Of a stretch of 64,000 nucleotides of DNA, positions 19,354 through 29,577 are shown piece after piece. A model generated the notes under the pieces. It was not told the DNA's origin and searched no databases. It was given only the letters and a program-made list of their open reading frames with translations. This DNA is from Muribaculaceae bacterium. Lineage in GTDB: Bacteria; Bacteroidota; Bacteroidia; Bacteroidales; Muribaculaceae. The DNA is taken from positions 768,349 to 832,348 of the forward strand of contig JAMPAK010000001.1 of NCBI GenBank assembly GCA_023667285.1, given 5' to 3'. Made by a program: the position numbers and the translations under genes. Each line of letters starts with the position of its first letter. The first letter of the stretch is position 1.

Positions 19354-19926
19354 TCATTTACCCTTCACATCGGTCACAATCACACCCGTGGCTCCACGCC
19401 ATGGAAGAGTGCCGTAATATTTCTTGACCGTCAGCACAACGGGTTTCCCCGTGCCCTGCCATGCCTGAACGGCCCGCCCAAGCGAATCGTCGGGGATGGA
19501 GAAGTTGACATCTCGCTGATATATCCTCGCGGTGTCTGTGAGCTGGCTCTCGGAGATCATCTCACCCTCAAAGGTCTTGCAGACAATACCCCGTTTCTCC
19601 ACATTCGTCACATATCCTATGAGTTTGCTCTCCTCTGTGTGAGGGACAAAGTAGCGGACATAGAAAGCCCCGGCTGCAAGACCGAACAACACAAGCCACA
19701 GCCACCAGAATCTATGGCGGCCGCGAGGCTTCCGCTCCTGCGAGGGGGTGCTCTCAGAGGGTGCGGGATTCTCCCTGCCTGTAAACTCAAAACTCCCCTC
19801 GGTCTTATTGCCGTCATTGGTGTCAGAGGACCCGGCTTCGGGATTGTTCACTGTGTTCTCACCCTTCTTCTCCTCGCTGTCGAAGTTGCTCAGGAAATAG
19901 TCCTTGTCTTCGTTAAAAAACTTCAT
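19354..19926 (-). CDS. Single-pass membrane protein of unknown function
   Basis: The start at 19926 is preferred: its ATG overlaps the flippase stop as ATGA, and the reading begins MKFFNEDKDYF. An upstream ATG at 19953 would extend deeper into the previous gene. The 190 residues form an acidic, disordered N-terminal part (about 70 residues), a basic patch, one membrane helix (WWLWLVLFGLAAGAFYV) and a C-terminal beta-rich domain of about 100 residues on the far side. I recognise no family. The topology is type II. Confidence 0.75.
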   Translation of the reverse strand: MKFFNEDKDYFLSNFDSEEKKGENTVNNPEAGSSDTNDGNKTEGSFEFTGRENPAPSESTPSQERKPRGRHRFWWLWLVLFGLAAGAFYVRYFVPHTEESKLIGYVTNVEKRGIVCKTFEGEMISESQLTDTARIYQRDVNFSIPDDSLGRAVQAWQGTGKPVVLTVKKYYGTLPWRGATGVIVTDVKGK

Positions 19927-20972
19927 TGTCTCTTCTTTGTGAGGGCTATCCACCCGAAGGTAATCAACCCGAGTATAATGAGATAGATTGTTTGTGTCCC
20001 CATAAGCATATTGGCAAAGGCGGCGCTATATCCATAGTCAAGTCCCGGAACTCCGGGTGCATAGAGCAGCAGCCCGAATATCATGGCCCACTGATAGGGG
20101 CCTATTCCTCCGTTTGAGGGGACAGCCATTGAGATGCTCGTTAGTGTGAAGCATACCATCAAGGCACGCAGCCCGTAGACATCCACCACCTCCCTCATTA
20201 ATGGGAATGACTGGAATGCAAACCACATCGAGCCGATGAAACTCCCCCAGAGCCCTACAGTCCATAGGAGCCACCATCCCTTGTGAGGCATAGTGGCTAT
20301 GACGGCAAATCCCTTCCAGAGACCTTTGAGTATGTCGCGTATCGTGGATATGACCTTATTCTCAGGATATTTCACCAGCATCCACACCGCAAAGATTCCG
20401 CATGCGGCAAGCACTCCCCAGAGAATGGGTGAGGTGAGCAGCCCCTTGATAAAGTCGAGTTGCTCAGGGTCCTGACTGAGGTAGGATTTCAGTTGTGACC
20501 CGGCGAATGTGAATGTGAAGAAGGTGATGAGCGCCACGCAGATGGTGTCGGCAAGCCTGTCGGCCACCATGGAGCCAAACACCTGAGTGAAAGGCGCGCT
20601 CTCCCTCTGTGCCACGAAGCCGCATCTCCACACCTCGCCGAGCCTCGGGAAAACGAGATTCACCGAGTATGTGCCAAAGACACTAAGGGTTAGCTCCCAC
20701 AGCCCAGCGTTAATGCCTAGAGCCTTGAGCTGTATCTGCCATCTGAGCGCCCGGCAGACATGGGCGCAGGTCATCAGTGCCAGATTCCCCCACATCCACC
20801 TGAAGTTGCACTCTGTCCTCATCACATGCCACATCTCCTTGATGTCCATGCCCTTGAAGAGTAGCCAGCAGAGTCCCGCTGAGATTATCAACGGAACCAC
20901 ATATTTGAGCAACATACCTGTGCGTGATGAAGCAGTCTTCTCCATAGATGGGGTGTTTGTTGAGGTTTGCAT
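19923..20972 (-). CDS. Flippase-like membrane protein (lysylphosphatidylglycerol synthase TM/UPF0104 family)
   Basis: A 349-residue polytopic protein, with about eight hydrophobic segments and the family stretch VFPRLGEVWRCG followed by VADRLADTI. The family includes the flippase half of MprF and glycan-lipid transporters, and this protein lacks a synthase domain. It starts 4 bp after the Ig-like lipoprotein gene and overlaps the next gene by 4 bp. The lipid or glycolipid handled is unknown. Confidence 0.88.
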   Translation of the reverse strand: MQTSTNTPSMEKTASSRTGMLLKYVVPLIISAGLCWLLFKGMDIKEMWHVMRTECNFRWMWGNLALMTCAHVCRALRWQIQLKALGINAGLWELTLSVFGTYSVNLVFPRLGEVWRCGFVAQRESAPFTQVFGSMVADRLADTICVALITFFTFTFAGSQLKSYLSQDPEQLDFIKGLLTSPILWGVLAACGIFAVWMLVKYPENKVISTIRDILKGLWKGFAVIATMPHKGWWLLWTVGLWGSFIGSMWFAFQSFPLMREVVDVYGLRALMVCFTLTSISMAVPSNGGIGPYQWAMIFGLLLYAPGVPGLDYGYSAAFANMLMGTQTIYLIILGLITFGWIALTKKRQ

Positions 20973-20976
20973 GACA

Positions 20977-23106
20977 CTAATATACTAACTGGGAGCCGCT
21001 CCCCGCTCTTTTAAGCCGCCCGTTGCCCGTGCGGGTACCGGAGCCTAGGCCGTTGTTGCGGGTGGCGTCGCGCATGAATGGATCGTCGAAGAACTCATCT
21101 TCCTCCTCATCATCGGTGCCTCCCTCAGGTTTCTCGCCCTTCTTGAGTTTGGGTTTGTTCTTCTTGATCTCCTGAGGCTTCTGCATGTCGACGGGGAGTT
21201 CATTGATGTTCCACTCCTGTTCAACATCCCAGTTCTTCCTAAGGTTTATCTTCTTGGGGAAATAATATACCTCCTCCGGCTGAATGGAGTCTGCCACAGA
21301 GCCGGTGGTCCACTCTCCGTCGCCGTTCGAGTCGATGAACAGGCGGACGTAATATGGTCCGGGGTTGATATATTCAAGATAAGCGTTGTTCCCCTCGACA
21401 CTCTTCTTCATCACCGGGTTGTCGCTGTTCAGGAGCTCGACAACGGCATTCCTGCCCTCTAGGCCTGAGATGTTAAGAGTAAGCGTCGAGTAGTCAGCCC
21501 GGGTCTTTGTTGTCAGGTCCTGGGTGATGGGGCGGTTGTGCAGACCGTTGATGTCCACGATGGCAGCTGAGTCAATGGTGATTCGATAGCGAGTCCCCTC
21601 CTCCCAGTCATAGGGAGCTGTATAGACCATGGGGCTTAGAGGATTGATCAGGTTAATCTCAGGAGCCTTCACGGGATACCACACGGAGTCGACCTCCATC
21701 TGCATGCTCACCGCGCTGCGGTCAAACGTGGCCACGGGCGTAGCGCTCTTGAACACCATGGGGGTGTTGAGGTCCTGCAGAGTCGGCGAGGTCATCTTGA
21801 AGTCGATATATTTACGCTCCTTCTCGGCTGTGGGCATCTCCATAAGTTCCATGGTGTCCTTCCCCTCCTCGCGCCGCTTTGCGTTGATTTTCATCACTTC
21901 CTCGTTGTGCTTGATGGCATGGTCAATCCTCTTCTGCAAGGCTTCTTGAGCCTTCTGTGCGGCCTCCATGCGGCGTTTCTTGGTGAACTGGCCGCGGTTT
22001 ATAAGCCTGAGGGTGTCTGTTGTCAGCGAGAGTTCGCCGAGGGTGTCGGTGCGCATGTAGGTGGCCGAGATGAAGATTGAGTCAAGGTCTGAGAGGGTCG
22101 TGTCCGTTATCCAATATTGCAGCGAGTCAAGCCGCGCGTTTGCATCTAGTGCAGCCCAGGTTGAGATATCGTCTCCGGCGCGGTGTGTGTTGACGAGCTT
22201 GATGGTGGGGAGGGTGTCGGCCTTTGTCCCGAATGTGAGCGAGATGCGGTCGAGGGCCGGTCGCTTATACTCCTTGAGATACTGGCTGGAATACCCCTCG
22301 TTAAACCATGTCAGCAGCAGGTCGTTGGGGAGGAAAGCGGTGGCGCCGCGTGTCACCACTGAGTCCCGGAGTCCGGTCTGGGTGCTCACCAGAGTGTCTG
22401 TCACAGTGGTCGGCATGGATGAGGGTGACACCGTGACGTCATAGAAGGCTATATCCTCTGAGCGGTCCCAGTGGTAGTCGCGGTTGACATCGTTGACTGC
22501 AAATACTTTATATTCCCCCGGACTGAGACCTCTGATGGTGAACTGCCCCAGTTGGTTTGTCTTTGTGATACGCTCAAGGGGCAGGGTAGTGATAGCCGTG
22601 TCAGAGAGATTGGAGTAGACCCCCACGAGCATCCCCTGGGCAGGCTCGAGCGTGCGCGCCTCGAAAACCATACCTGAGATACGCAGCGTGTCGATGGTCT
22701 CGCCTGTCGAGAAGTCGAGCGCCAGTCCGTCCAGAATGTTTCCCTCGTTGAGGTCGCGGACAGCATCGGCAAAGTCCACCGTGTAGGTCATGTCAGGCAC
22801 AAGCGAGTCGCGCAGTTCTATGTAGACCCTCCTTCCCACTGTTGAGATGGCCGGAGTGGTCTTCTGAGCTGGCGACACCACAATCTTGTTCATGGCATCC
22901 TCGAGGGTGATATTCTCATCAAATTCCACCATGATGCGCTTGCCGTCAAACCTGAGCTGTCCCATCTTAGGGTTCGACCTCACATAGACAGGGGGTGTCT
23001 CATCCCGTGGCCCACCCTCAGGACGCCCCATATTGGCACAGGCCACAAGCACACAGGCCGCAGCAAGCACCGGCAGAAATCGCAGTGATAGGTAGAATCG
23101 ATGCAT
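20977..23106 (-). CDS. Large lipoprotein with SbsA-type Ig-like domain
   Basis: The start at 23106 is chosen because it opens a lipoprotein signal with lipobox L-V-A-C (Cys23). The ATG at 23169 would add 21 residues of no signal character. The mature protein of about 690 residues begins with GRPEGGPRDETPPV and an Ig-like Big_5 fold (MVEFDENITLEDA). It then shows a carboxypeptidase-regulatory-like stretch (GQFTIRGLSPGEYKVFAV) and a charged, Lys/Glu-rich tail. Proteins of this design are widespread in Bacteroidetes with no fixed role. It follows ftsZ by 80 bp. Confidence 0.88.
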   Translation of the reverse strand: MHRFYLSLRFLPVLAAACVLVACANMGRPEGGPRDETPPVYVRSNPKMGQLRFDGKRIMVEFDENITLEDAMNKIVVSPAQKTTPAISTVGRRVYIELRDSLVPDMTYTVDFADAVRDLNEGNILDGLALDFSTGETIDTLRISGMVFEARTLEPAQGMLVGVYSNLSDTAITTLPLERITKTNQLGQFTIRGLSPGEYKVFAVNDVNRDYHWDRSEDIAFYDVTVSPSSMPTTVTDTLVSTQTGLRDSVVTRGATAFLPNDLLLTWFNEGYSSQYLKEYKRPALDRISLTFGTKADTLPTIKLVNTHRAGDDISTWAALDANARLDSLQYWITDTTLSDLDSIFISATYMRTDTLGELSLTTDTLRLINRGQFTKKRRMEAAQKAQEALQKRIDHAIKHNEEVMKINAKRREEGKDTMELMEMPTAEKERKYIDFKMTSPTLQDLNTPMVFKSATPVATFDRSAVSMQMEVDSVWYPVKAPEINLINPLSPMVYTAPYDWEEGTRYRITIDSAAIVDINGLHNRPITQDLTTKTRADYSTLTLNISGLEGRNAVVELLNSDNPVMKKSVEGNNAYLEYINPGPYYVRLFIDSNGDGEWTTGSVADSIQPEEVYYFPKKINLRKNWDVEQEWNINELPVDMQKPQEIKKNKPKLKKGEKPEGGTDDEEEDEFFDDPFMRDATRNNGLGSGTRTGNGRLKRAGSGSQLVY

Positions 23107-23186
23107 AATTACAGAACAATAAGTGCCATGCGAAAGATTGCCGACACCGTGGCAATCTTTCAGAGGCAATCTTTCAGATAGAAGGA

Positions 23187-24566
23187 CTAATAGGTGAACA
23201 CAGTGCCGTTGCTCTGCTGGGGTACGGCCTGTGAGGAGTCGGCGGCAGCCGCACGGATGCTCTCGACAATCTTGCGGTCGCGCTTGTAGGTAGGATAGCG
23301 CTCGAGGGTCTCACAGATACTCTCGTCGTCAAGCTGGTTCATCCCCAGAATGATTGTGGTGGACCGCTCCTTGCCTCCGGTTATCTCCTTGACCTTGTCC
23401 TGGCCATATTCCTCAGCCATGCGCTCCGTCAGGCTGTTCTCCTGGGCGGAGACACCGGGAGCGGCGTTGACGGATATGGTGTTTGTGGGTTCTAGGGTAT
23501 CCTTCTTCTTGGGGATCTCGAAGACAAATCCTCGCCCCTTGCTCCCTTTCATGATAGATGCCTCCTCATCGCGCAGCGTCACATCAAATCCGGCTGCAAG
23601 AATGGTGATTTTCACCTTGTTGCCGAGAGTCTCATCAAATCCCACACCCCACACGACATCTACCTCGGTGTTGAGCGACGAGATGAACTCCGTCAGTTCC
23701 GTTGTCTCGCTCATGAGGAAAGGCTGGTCTGACTTGGGGTCGAAGAAGATGTTGAATAGAAGTTTCTTCGAGCCCATTATGTCGCGATTCTTGAGCAGAG
23801 GGGAGTTGAGCGCATCGCGGATGGCAATGGACACACGACCCTCGCCCTCGCCATATCCTGTTGAGATAATGGCGGCGCCGCCGTCGCGCAGCGTTGTGTC
23901 GACATCATTGAAGTCAAGGTTTATGAGGCCGTTGGAGGTGATGATCTCCGAGATGGACCGCGCAGCTATCGACAGCGTGTCATCAGCCTTGCCAAACGCA
24001 TTGAGAAAGTCGAGGTCACCATAGATTTCATTGAGACGTTCGTTGTTGATGACCAGAAGCGCATCAACATACTTGGCCATCTCATCGGCTCCGGCTATCG
24101 CCTTCTTGATTTTCACCGGACCCTCAAAGAGGAAGGGGATGGTGACGATGCCGATGGTGAGGAGGCCGCGTTCCTTGGCTACCTGAGCCACAACGGGACC
24201 CGCACCTGTACCTGTGCCGCCACCCATTCCGGCGGTGATGAACACCATCTTGGTCTCATCATCGAAGAGACGGTTGATATCCTCGATGGCATCCTTGGCA
24301 TATGCCTCAGCCACCTCGGGCTTGTTGCCTGCGCCCAGACCGTCGCCTATCACCAGTTTGGTGGGGACGGGGGAATTGTTGAGACACTGGCGGTCAGTGT
24401 TGATGTTGACAAACGAGACATTCTTCAAGCCTCCGCGATACATGTGGTTCACGGCATTGTTGCCACCGCCACCCACACCTACGGCCTTAATGATTATGGT
24501 ATTGTTGTCCTCCGGCTTCTCAGGGGTGAAGGCCGAGACATCATCTATATTATCGTTGTATGACAT
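23187..24566 (-). CDS. ftsZ: Cell division protein FtsZ
   Basis: Tubulin-like GTPase that forms the Z ring. The 459 residues include AVGVGGGGNNAVNHMY, the tubulin signature GGGTGTGAGP (about residues 112-121), and the T7 synergy loop NLDFNDVDTTL. A long linker of over 100 residues precedes a C-terminal end (TVFTY) unlike the proteobacterial tail peptide. It lies 20 bp after ftsA, the conserved pair. Confidence 0.98.
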   Translation of the reverse strand: MSYNDNIDDVSAFTPEKPEDNNTIIIKAVGVGGGGNNAVNHMYRGGLKNVSFVNINTDRQCLNNSPVPTKLVIGDGLGAGNKPEVAEAYAKDAIEDINRLFDDETKMVFITAGMGGGTGTGAGPVVAQVAKERGLLTIGIVTIPFLFEGPVKIKKAIAGADEMAKYVDALLVINNERLNEIYGDLDFLNAFGKADDTLSIAARSISEIITSNGLINLDFNDVDTTLRDGGAAIISTGYGEGEGRVSIAIRDALNSPLLKNRDIMGSKKLLFNIFFDPKSDQPFLMSETTELTEFISSLNTEVDVVWGVGFDETLGNKVKITILAAGFDVTLRDEEASIMKGSKGRGFVFEIPKKKDTLEPTNTISVNAAPGVSAQENSLTERMAEEYGQDKVKEITGGKERSTTIILGMNQLDDESICETLERYPTYKRDRKIVESIRAAAADSSQAVPQQSNGTVFTY

Positions 24567-24586
24567 TTCTAAACTATATTATACGT

Positions 24587-26098
24587 TTAATCCTCATCGT
24601 CGACCTCCTCAGTGAAGATCTCAGCAAACTTTAATTTCCAACGGTCTGCCAGTTTACTCAGCGCACTCTTCTCCTTGGCTCCCGTATATGGATTTACCGG
24701 CCTGGGCGCCTCCCCTGCGGTCGTGGCAGCCTGAGTGCGCTGGTGTATTGTAGTGGTTGTGCGGACAGGCTCCTCGACGGGGCGATTGTTGCCCTGATAA
24801 GGATGCTGATAGACTGTCTGCTGTCTCTGCTCGGTCACGGAGTGGGCTTCAGTGCGTGTCTCTATCCGTGTTTCCGGCCGTGTCTCTGTCCGTATCTCTG
24901 TCCGTGTAGAGGGTGCGGACTGCTGTGTGGCCACGGGCTGTGTCACGATAGGGCGGGGACTTAGACACTCCACCGGCTCATTGTGGGCTGCCTCTGAGAG
25001 GACGGCAATCACATCAACTGCGTCGGCACTCTGTATGCGACCGTCAAGGATGCGCACCTTGTTGTCAGGAATACCCATCCTCACCTTCATCCCCGGCAGT
25101 ATCTGCTCCAGGCGGTTTGTGAAGCCGGCCAATCGCGCTCCGCGTCCTATCACCACCACACCTGCAGGGAGTTTGTCGGGCGTGAGTCCGGCATATTTTA
25201 TTTGTTCCACCACATTCATAAGGATTTCCCCGGCCCTGGCGCTGACATAATTGTTGACTGCGGCGATGTCAGTGTTGTCTGCCGGGCGTATCCCTGTCAT
25301 CTCAGTCCCCGGAAGAGCATTGCCGAAGGCTATCTTCAACTCCTCAGCCTTCTCCTCAAGATGATTGAGGGCTGTAATGTCGCGGGTGATGTTGCGCGAG
25401 CCCATCGGGAGTACTGCGAGATGCTGCAGCACTCCATTCTTGTATATGGCCACCGTGGTTGTCTCTGCCCCGAAGTCGACCATCATGCACCCCAGTCTCT
25501 TCTCGTCAGAGAGAAGCACAAGGTCTGCCTCAGCGAGCGGACGCACAATAATATCGGCTATTTTCAGCCCCATGCGTGTCTCAATGACCTGCACAAGATT
25601 CTTAAGCAGCTGCGAGCGGCAGCTCACCAGATTCAGGCGGGCTGAAATCTGCTGTCCATACATCCCCACAGGGCGCGCCGTGGGAGCATTGTCGACCCTC
25701 AGTTCCTTAGGCAATGCCTTTACCACCACATGGTCAGGAAGTTCGCGGCTAAGAGCTTCCTCGGTTATCTCTTTGATTATCTCGCGTGTAATCTCAGTCT
25801 CCTGCGAGTAGCGGCGCTCTATGTCGATGCTCTCAGATGTGAGCGAGCGTCCTCCAAGGCTGACATACACACGCTCAATCTTGCGCGGTGCTTCGCGCTG
25901 CTCTAGTCGGCTCACGACATTACGCACAGCCGAAGCGGTCTCGACAACATTGCGGATGCAGCCATAGCGCACAATGTCATAGATTTTCTCCTCCTCCACA
26001 GCCTTGACGCTCAGAAGGCCCGAAGGATCCACGGTGCCTATCGCACCCTTGATTTTTGAACTCCCTATCTCAAGGGCTATAATGGTCTTTTCTTCCAT
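24587..26098 (-). CDS. ftsA: Cell division protein FtsA
   Basis: Actin-like membrane tether of the Z ring. The N-terminal ATPase motif is IALEIGSSKIKGAIG, and the second phosphate motif is MVDFGAETTTVAIY. The 503 residues exceed the usual 420 or so because of a Thr/Arg/Glu- and Gln/Pro-rich linker (about residues 390-465, with R-T-E-x-R-T-E repeats). A C-terminal helix (SALSKLADRWKLKFAEIF) probably binds the membrane. Confidence 0.97.
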   Translation of the reverse strand: MEEKTIIALEIGSSKIKGAIGTVDPSGLLSVKAVEEEKIYDIVRYGCIRNVVETASAVRNVVSRLEQREAPRKIERVYVSLGGRSLTSESIDIERRYSQETEITREIIKEITEEALSRELPDHVVVKALPKELRVDNAPTARPVGMYGQQISARLNLVSCRSQLLKNLVQVIETRMGLKIADIIVRPLAEADLVLLSDEKRLGCMMVDFGAETTTVAIYKNGVLQHLAVLPMGSRNITRDITALNHLEEKAEELKIAFGNALPGTEMTGIRPADNTDIAAVNNYVSARAGEILMNVVEQIKYAGLTPDKLPAGVVVIGRGARLAGFTNRLEQILPGMKVRMGIPDNKVRILDGRIQSADAVDVIAVLSEAAHNEPVECLSPRPIVTQPVATQQSAPSTRTEIRTETRPETRIETRTEAHSVTEQRQQTVYQHPYQGNNRPVEEPVRTTTTIHQRTQAATTAGEAPRPVNPYTGAKEKSALSKLADRWKLKFAEIFTEEVDDED

Positions 26099-26143
26099 TT
26101 GGGGATATATGGTGGTGTTTTAATTTCTTGTCTAATCTATTTC

Positions 26144-27034
26144 TCAACTCCTCCTCATCACCGGTTTCTCAATGGTGGGGTCGACCCCGGCTTTGCTCTG
26201 TCCGGGGGCTATGCTGTCGCTGACGATCATGGCGTCGATGCTGACGGCCTCATCCTCGTCATAGTCCCTGACGGGGAGTTGCTGCACATGCCTGTGGCGC
26301 TTGGTAGCCACGAGCTGTCCACGCCATTTCAGCGACAATGTGTCATATTTCTCCCATCCCTGGCTCACGAGAACCTCTGAATAGAATCGCTTCAAGCGCT
26401 TGAACTTCAGAGGGATGTCTGAGAGGTCGCCAAGGTTCACTACATGCTCTCTGATTGAAGGGACGATAAAGATATCCGTAGGACTCTTCACGTCAATCAT
26501 GGTCACATAGGTGTTCCAGACAGAGTCTGAGGAGATGAAATCGAGCAGCGGGAGGAGAGACAATGGGGTGAACGTGGAGTCTGTCTCATCAAAATGTCCA
26601 TGAATCAGAGGGACATTCTTACGGAAACGGGCGCCGGCCTTGACACGTTTTCCCTGACGGTTGATATAGTAACTCCCGTCGCCGTCAAACACACGGGCCA
26701 CCGGTACTATCGGCTTCACCGAGATGCGGATGGTGCCGTCTGTATATCTCACCACCGAGGCGTCCTCGAGCTTATCCATCCCGAGGAGATGGCGCCTCAT
26801 GGCCTGGGTGTTGATGGCGGCGAGCTGCATCCCCACAGCCTTGGTGGGGAAACTGTCGAGCTCCGAGGCTATCTCATCGCGCGTGACGAAGCCTGAGGCA
26901 CCCTCTGTAGGCTCCACCTCAATCTCCACACCCCGACACACAGAGTTGTCACCGGCATCAGCTGACACCACCAGGGAGACAGCCAGATATGCGGCAAGCG
27001 TTAGGGAAAATATGATCTTTATATAGTTTGGCAT
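26144..27034 (-). CDS. ftsQ: Cell division protein FtsQ/DivIB-like
   Basis: Bitopic divisome protein of 296 residues. An N-terminal membrane helix (IIFSLTLAAYLAVSLVV) is followed by a POTRA-type domain (GFVTRDEIASEL and onward) and a beta domain. Identification relies on topology plus position between murC and ftsA, since the sequence family is weakly conserved. Confidence 0.88.
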   Translation of the reverse strand: MPNYIKIIFSLTLAAYLAVSLVVSADAGDNSVCRGVEIEVEPTEGASGFVTRDEIASELDSFPTKAVGMQLAAINTQAMRRHLLGMDKLEDASVVRYTDGTIRISVKPIVPVARVFDGDGSYYINRQGKRVKAGARFRKNVPLIHGHFDETDSTFTPLSLLPLLDFISSDSVWNTYVTMIDVKSPTDIFIVPSIREHVVNLGDLSDIPLKFKRLKRFYSEVLVSQGWEKYDTLSLKWRGQLVATKRHRHVQQLPVRDYDEDEAVSIDAMIVSDSIAPGQSKAGVDPTIEKPVMRRS

Positions 27035-27048
27035 AGATATTCAGAGGC

Positions 27049-28443
27049 TCAACTCTCTACAATCTGAGGCAGCAGGGTGTTGATGTCGCCGGCGCCTACG
27101 GTCAAAAGTATGTCAAAGTTACGATTTTTCAGCGTCTCCACCAATTTTTCTTTGGCTATTAATGTTTTATCTGTAATTTTAACATCTTTGAGTATCAGGT
27201 CGGAGGTCACACCCTCGATTGGCTCCTCGCGCGCCGGGTAGATGGGGAGAAGAAGCAGAGTGTCTGCGCCTGAGAGCGCGTCGGCAAACTCAGGGGCAAA
27301 GTCGCGTGTGCGTGAGTAGAGATGAGGCTGGAAGGCCACTGTGAGTTTTCTGTCGGGATAGAGAGCCTTGACCGAAGCAATCGAAGAGCGGAGTTCCTCA
27401 GGATGGTGGGCATAGTCGTCAATCACCACGCGACCTCGTCCGTTATCCTCCTTAAGCCATGTCTCAAAGCGGCGCTTGGTACCCTCAAATGTCGAGAGGG
27501 CTTCGCGTATGGCCATCGGGTCGAATGCCTCCGTGCAGGCCACGGCAGCCACGGCAGCCACGGCATTTGAGATATTTACCTCGACAGGGACACCGAGATT
27601 CACGTTGCGGATTGTTCCCCGCGGTGTCACAAGGTCGAATGTAATTGTGCCAGGCGAACGGCGCACATATGAAGCATGGAAATCAGGCTCCACTCCCTCG
27701 CCGTTCCATTCACCCTGATAGGTCATCACCTTAACATCCTCGTTGACCCTTGGTTTGAGTTTCAGACCCGTGTGGACAATAAGGGTACCGCCCGGACGGA
27801 TAAGTTCGGTGAACTTGGCGAAACTCTCCAGATATGCCTCCTCTGTGCCATAGATATCGAGATGGTCAGGGTCTGTTGCTGTAATCACGGCTATCTGTGG
27901 AGTGAGGTGGTGAAAGGAGCGGTCATACTCATCGGCCTCGATCACACTGTATTGTGATGAGGGTGATAGCAGGAAGTTGGTGCCATAGTTTTTCATCTCT
28001 CCCCCAACGAAAGCGTTGCATCCCACACCGGCCACGGTCAGTATGTGGGCTGCCATACTCGAGGTGGTCGTCTTGCCGTGTGTTCCGGCAAAGCAGAGAG
28101 CATCGCTTCCACGGGTTATGATGCCGAGAGCCTTGGCACGTTTCATCAGTTCAAAGCCATTCTCGCGGAAATAGTGGAGTATGGGCATGTCATTGGGAAC
28201 AGCCGGGGTGTAGATGGCCACGGTGTCAGAGGGATCACGGAAATTATCAGGAATCTCAGCGACCTCAGGCGTGAAGGTGATCTGGACACCCTCAGCCTTG
28301 AGTTCGTCGGTGAGCGCTGAAGGTGTGCGGTCATATCCGGCCACATTCTTTCCGCGACTCAGAAAATAGCGTTCGAGGGCAGCCATTCCAATCCCTCCTG
28401 CCCCTATGAAGTAAAAGTTTTTATATTTGTCAAAATCGTTCAT
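27049..28443 (-). CDS. murC: UDP-N-acetylmuramate--L-alanine ligase
   Basis: Adds L-Ala to UDP-MurNAc, the first amino acid of the peptidoglycan stem. The 464 residues contain the UDP-binding FIGAGGIGMAALERYFLSRG, the ATP-binding P-loop GTHGKTTTSSM, and the ligase motif DDYAHHPEE. Upstream is murG (42 bp), downstream ftsQ (14 bp). Confidence 0.97.
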   Translation of the reverse strand: MNDFDKYKNFYFIGAGGIGMAALERYFLSRGKNVAGYDRTPSALTDELKAEGVQITFTPEVAEIPDNFRDPSDTVAIYTPAVPNDMPILHYFRENGFELMKRAKALGIITRGSDALCFAGTHGKTTTSSMAAHILTVAGVGCNAFVGGEMKNYGTNFLLSPSSQYSVIEADEYDRSFHHLTPQIAVITATDPDHLDIYGTEEAYLESFAKFTELIRPGGTLIVHTGLKLKPRVNEDVKVMTYQGEWNGEGVEPDFHASYVRRSPGTITFDLVTPRGTIRNVNLGVPVEVNISNAVAAVAAVACTEAFDPMAIREALSTFEGTKRRFETWLKEDNGRGRVVIDDYAHHPEELRSSIASVKALYPDRKLTVAFQPHLYSRTRDFAPEFADALSGADTLLLLPIYPAREEPIEGVTSDLILKDVKITDKTLIAKEKLVETLKNRNFDILLTVGAGDINTLLPQIVES

Positions 28444-28485
28444 GTCTTATGTAGTGGTATGCGGTTTCTTTACTAAGCGAAATTG

Positions 28486-29577
28486 CTATCTCACACTGCC
28501 ATCTATAAGTTTGATTATCTCATCGACAATCTTCTCATCGGCGTTGTGGAGAGCCATCTTCCTGATGTTCTCCTCGAGTTGGCGTCGTTTGGCGGGCTGG
28601 ATGATGAGTTCCTTAAGCGTTGATGGGAGTTTTGCAACAGCATCCTTGTCGAGAATCATCACGGCGGCCCCACGGTCGGCTAGCGCCTCGGCATTATGAC
28701 GCTGGTGGTCCTCAGCCACGTTGGGAGAGGGGATAAGCACTGCTGCCTTCCCCAGATTCTGGAGCTCAGAGATAGTGCCTGCTCCTGCACGGGCCACCAC
28801 CAGGTCAGCAGCCTTATAGGCAACATCCATACGGGTGATGAACGTGGTGGCCTTCACATCGGGCATACCCTCAGCCATGGCCTGAAACTCATCGGCGCCA
28901 TACTTGCCGGTCTGCCACAGAAGCGAAACACCTTTAAGAGCCGGCAGCGAGGCTGCCACAGCCTCGTTAAGCGTACGCGCCCCCAAACTCCCCCCTGTGG
29001 CTAGCACTAGCAGTTTGCCTGGGTCAAAGCCGAGTTCTCGTTTGGCCTCCCCGCGTGTCAGCGAACACTCCTCGAGTTCCTTGCGCATAGGATTTCCGGT
29101 CTTTACAATCCTCGATGCAGGAAACCACTGGTCAGTCCCGTCGTAAGCCACACATATCTTCCCGGCCTTCTTGGCAAGAATCTTGTTTGTGACCCCCGGA
29201 TATGAGTTCTGCTCCTGAAGCAGGGTGGGGACACCACGCCTCTGCGCCTCTTTCAGCACCGGCCCGCTGGCATATCCTCCCACGCCTATGGCTATGTCAG
29301 GCTGGAAATCGCGCACAATCCTGCGGGCCTTGCGCATGGATTTGAACAGTTTCCACAGCACGGCAAAGTTTCTCCACAGCCGCCTGCGGTCAAAACCCGC
29401 CACGGGGAGACCCTCAATCTCATATCCGGCTGCCGGAACCTTCTCCATCTCCATTCGGCCCTCAGCACCCACAAAGAGTATATTTGCGTCCGGAAACCGC
29501 CGTTTCACAGCCCCGGCTATCGAGAGGGCCGGGAATATATGACCGCCGGTCCCTCCTCCTGAAATCAGAACATTCAT
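28486..29577 (-). CDS. murG: UDP-GlcNAc--lipid I N-acetylglucosamine transferase
   Basis: Peripheral membrane GT28 enzyme that makes lipid II from lipid I. The 363 residues include the N-terminal glycine loop ISGGGTGGHIFPALS, a second G-loop LATGGSLGA, and the donor-binding ARAGAGTISEL. Its start overlaps the ftsW stop as ATGA. Confidence 0.97.
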   Translation of the reverse strand: MNVLISGGGTGGHIFPALSIAGAVKRRFPDANILFVGAEGRMEMEKVPAAGYEIEGLPVAGFDRRRLWRNFAVLWKLFKSMRKARRIVRDFQPDIAIGVGGYASGPVLKEAQRRGVPTLLQEQNSYPGVTNKILAKKAGKICVAYDGTDQWFPASRIVKTGNPMRKELEECSLTRGEAKRELGFDPGKLLVLATGGSLGARTLNEAVAASLPALKGVSLLWQTGKYGADEFQAMAEGMPDVKATTFITRMDVAYKAADLVVARAGAGTISELQNLGKAAVLIPSPNVAEDHQRHNAEALADRGAAVMILDKDAVAKLPSTLKELIIQPAKRRQLEENIRKMALHNADEKIVDEIIKLIDGSVR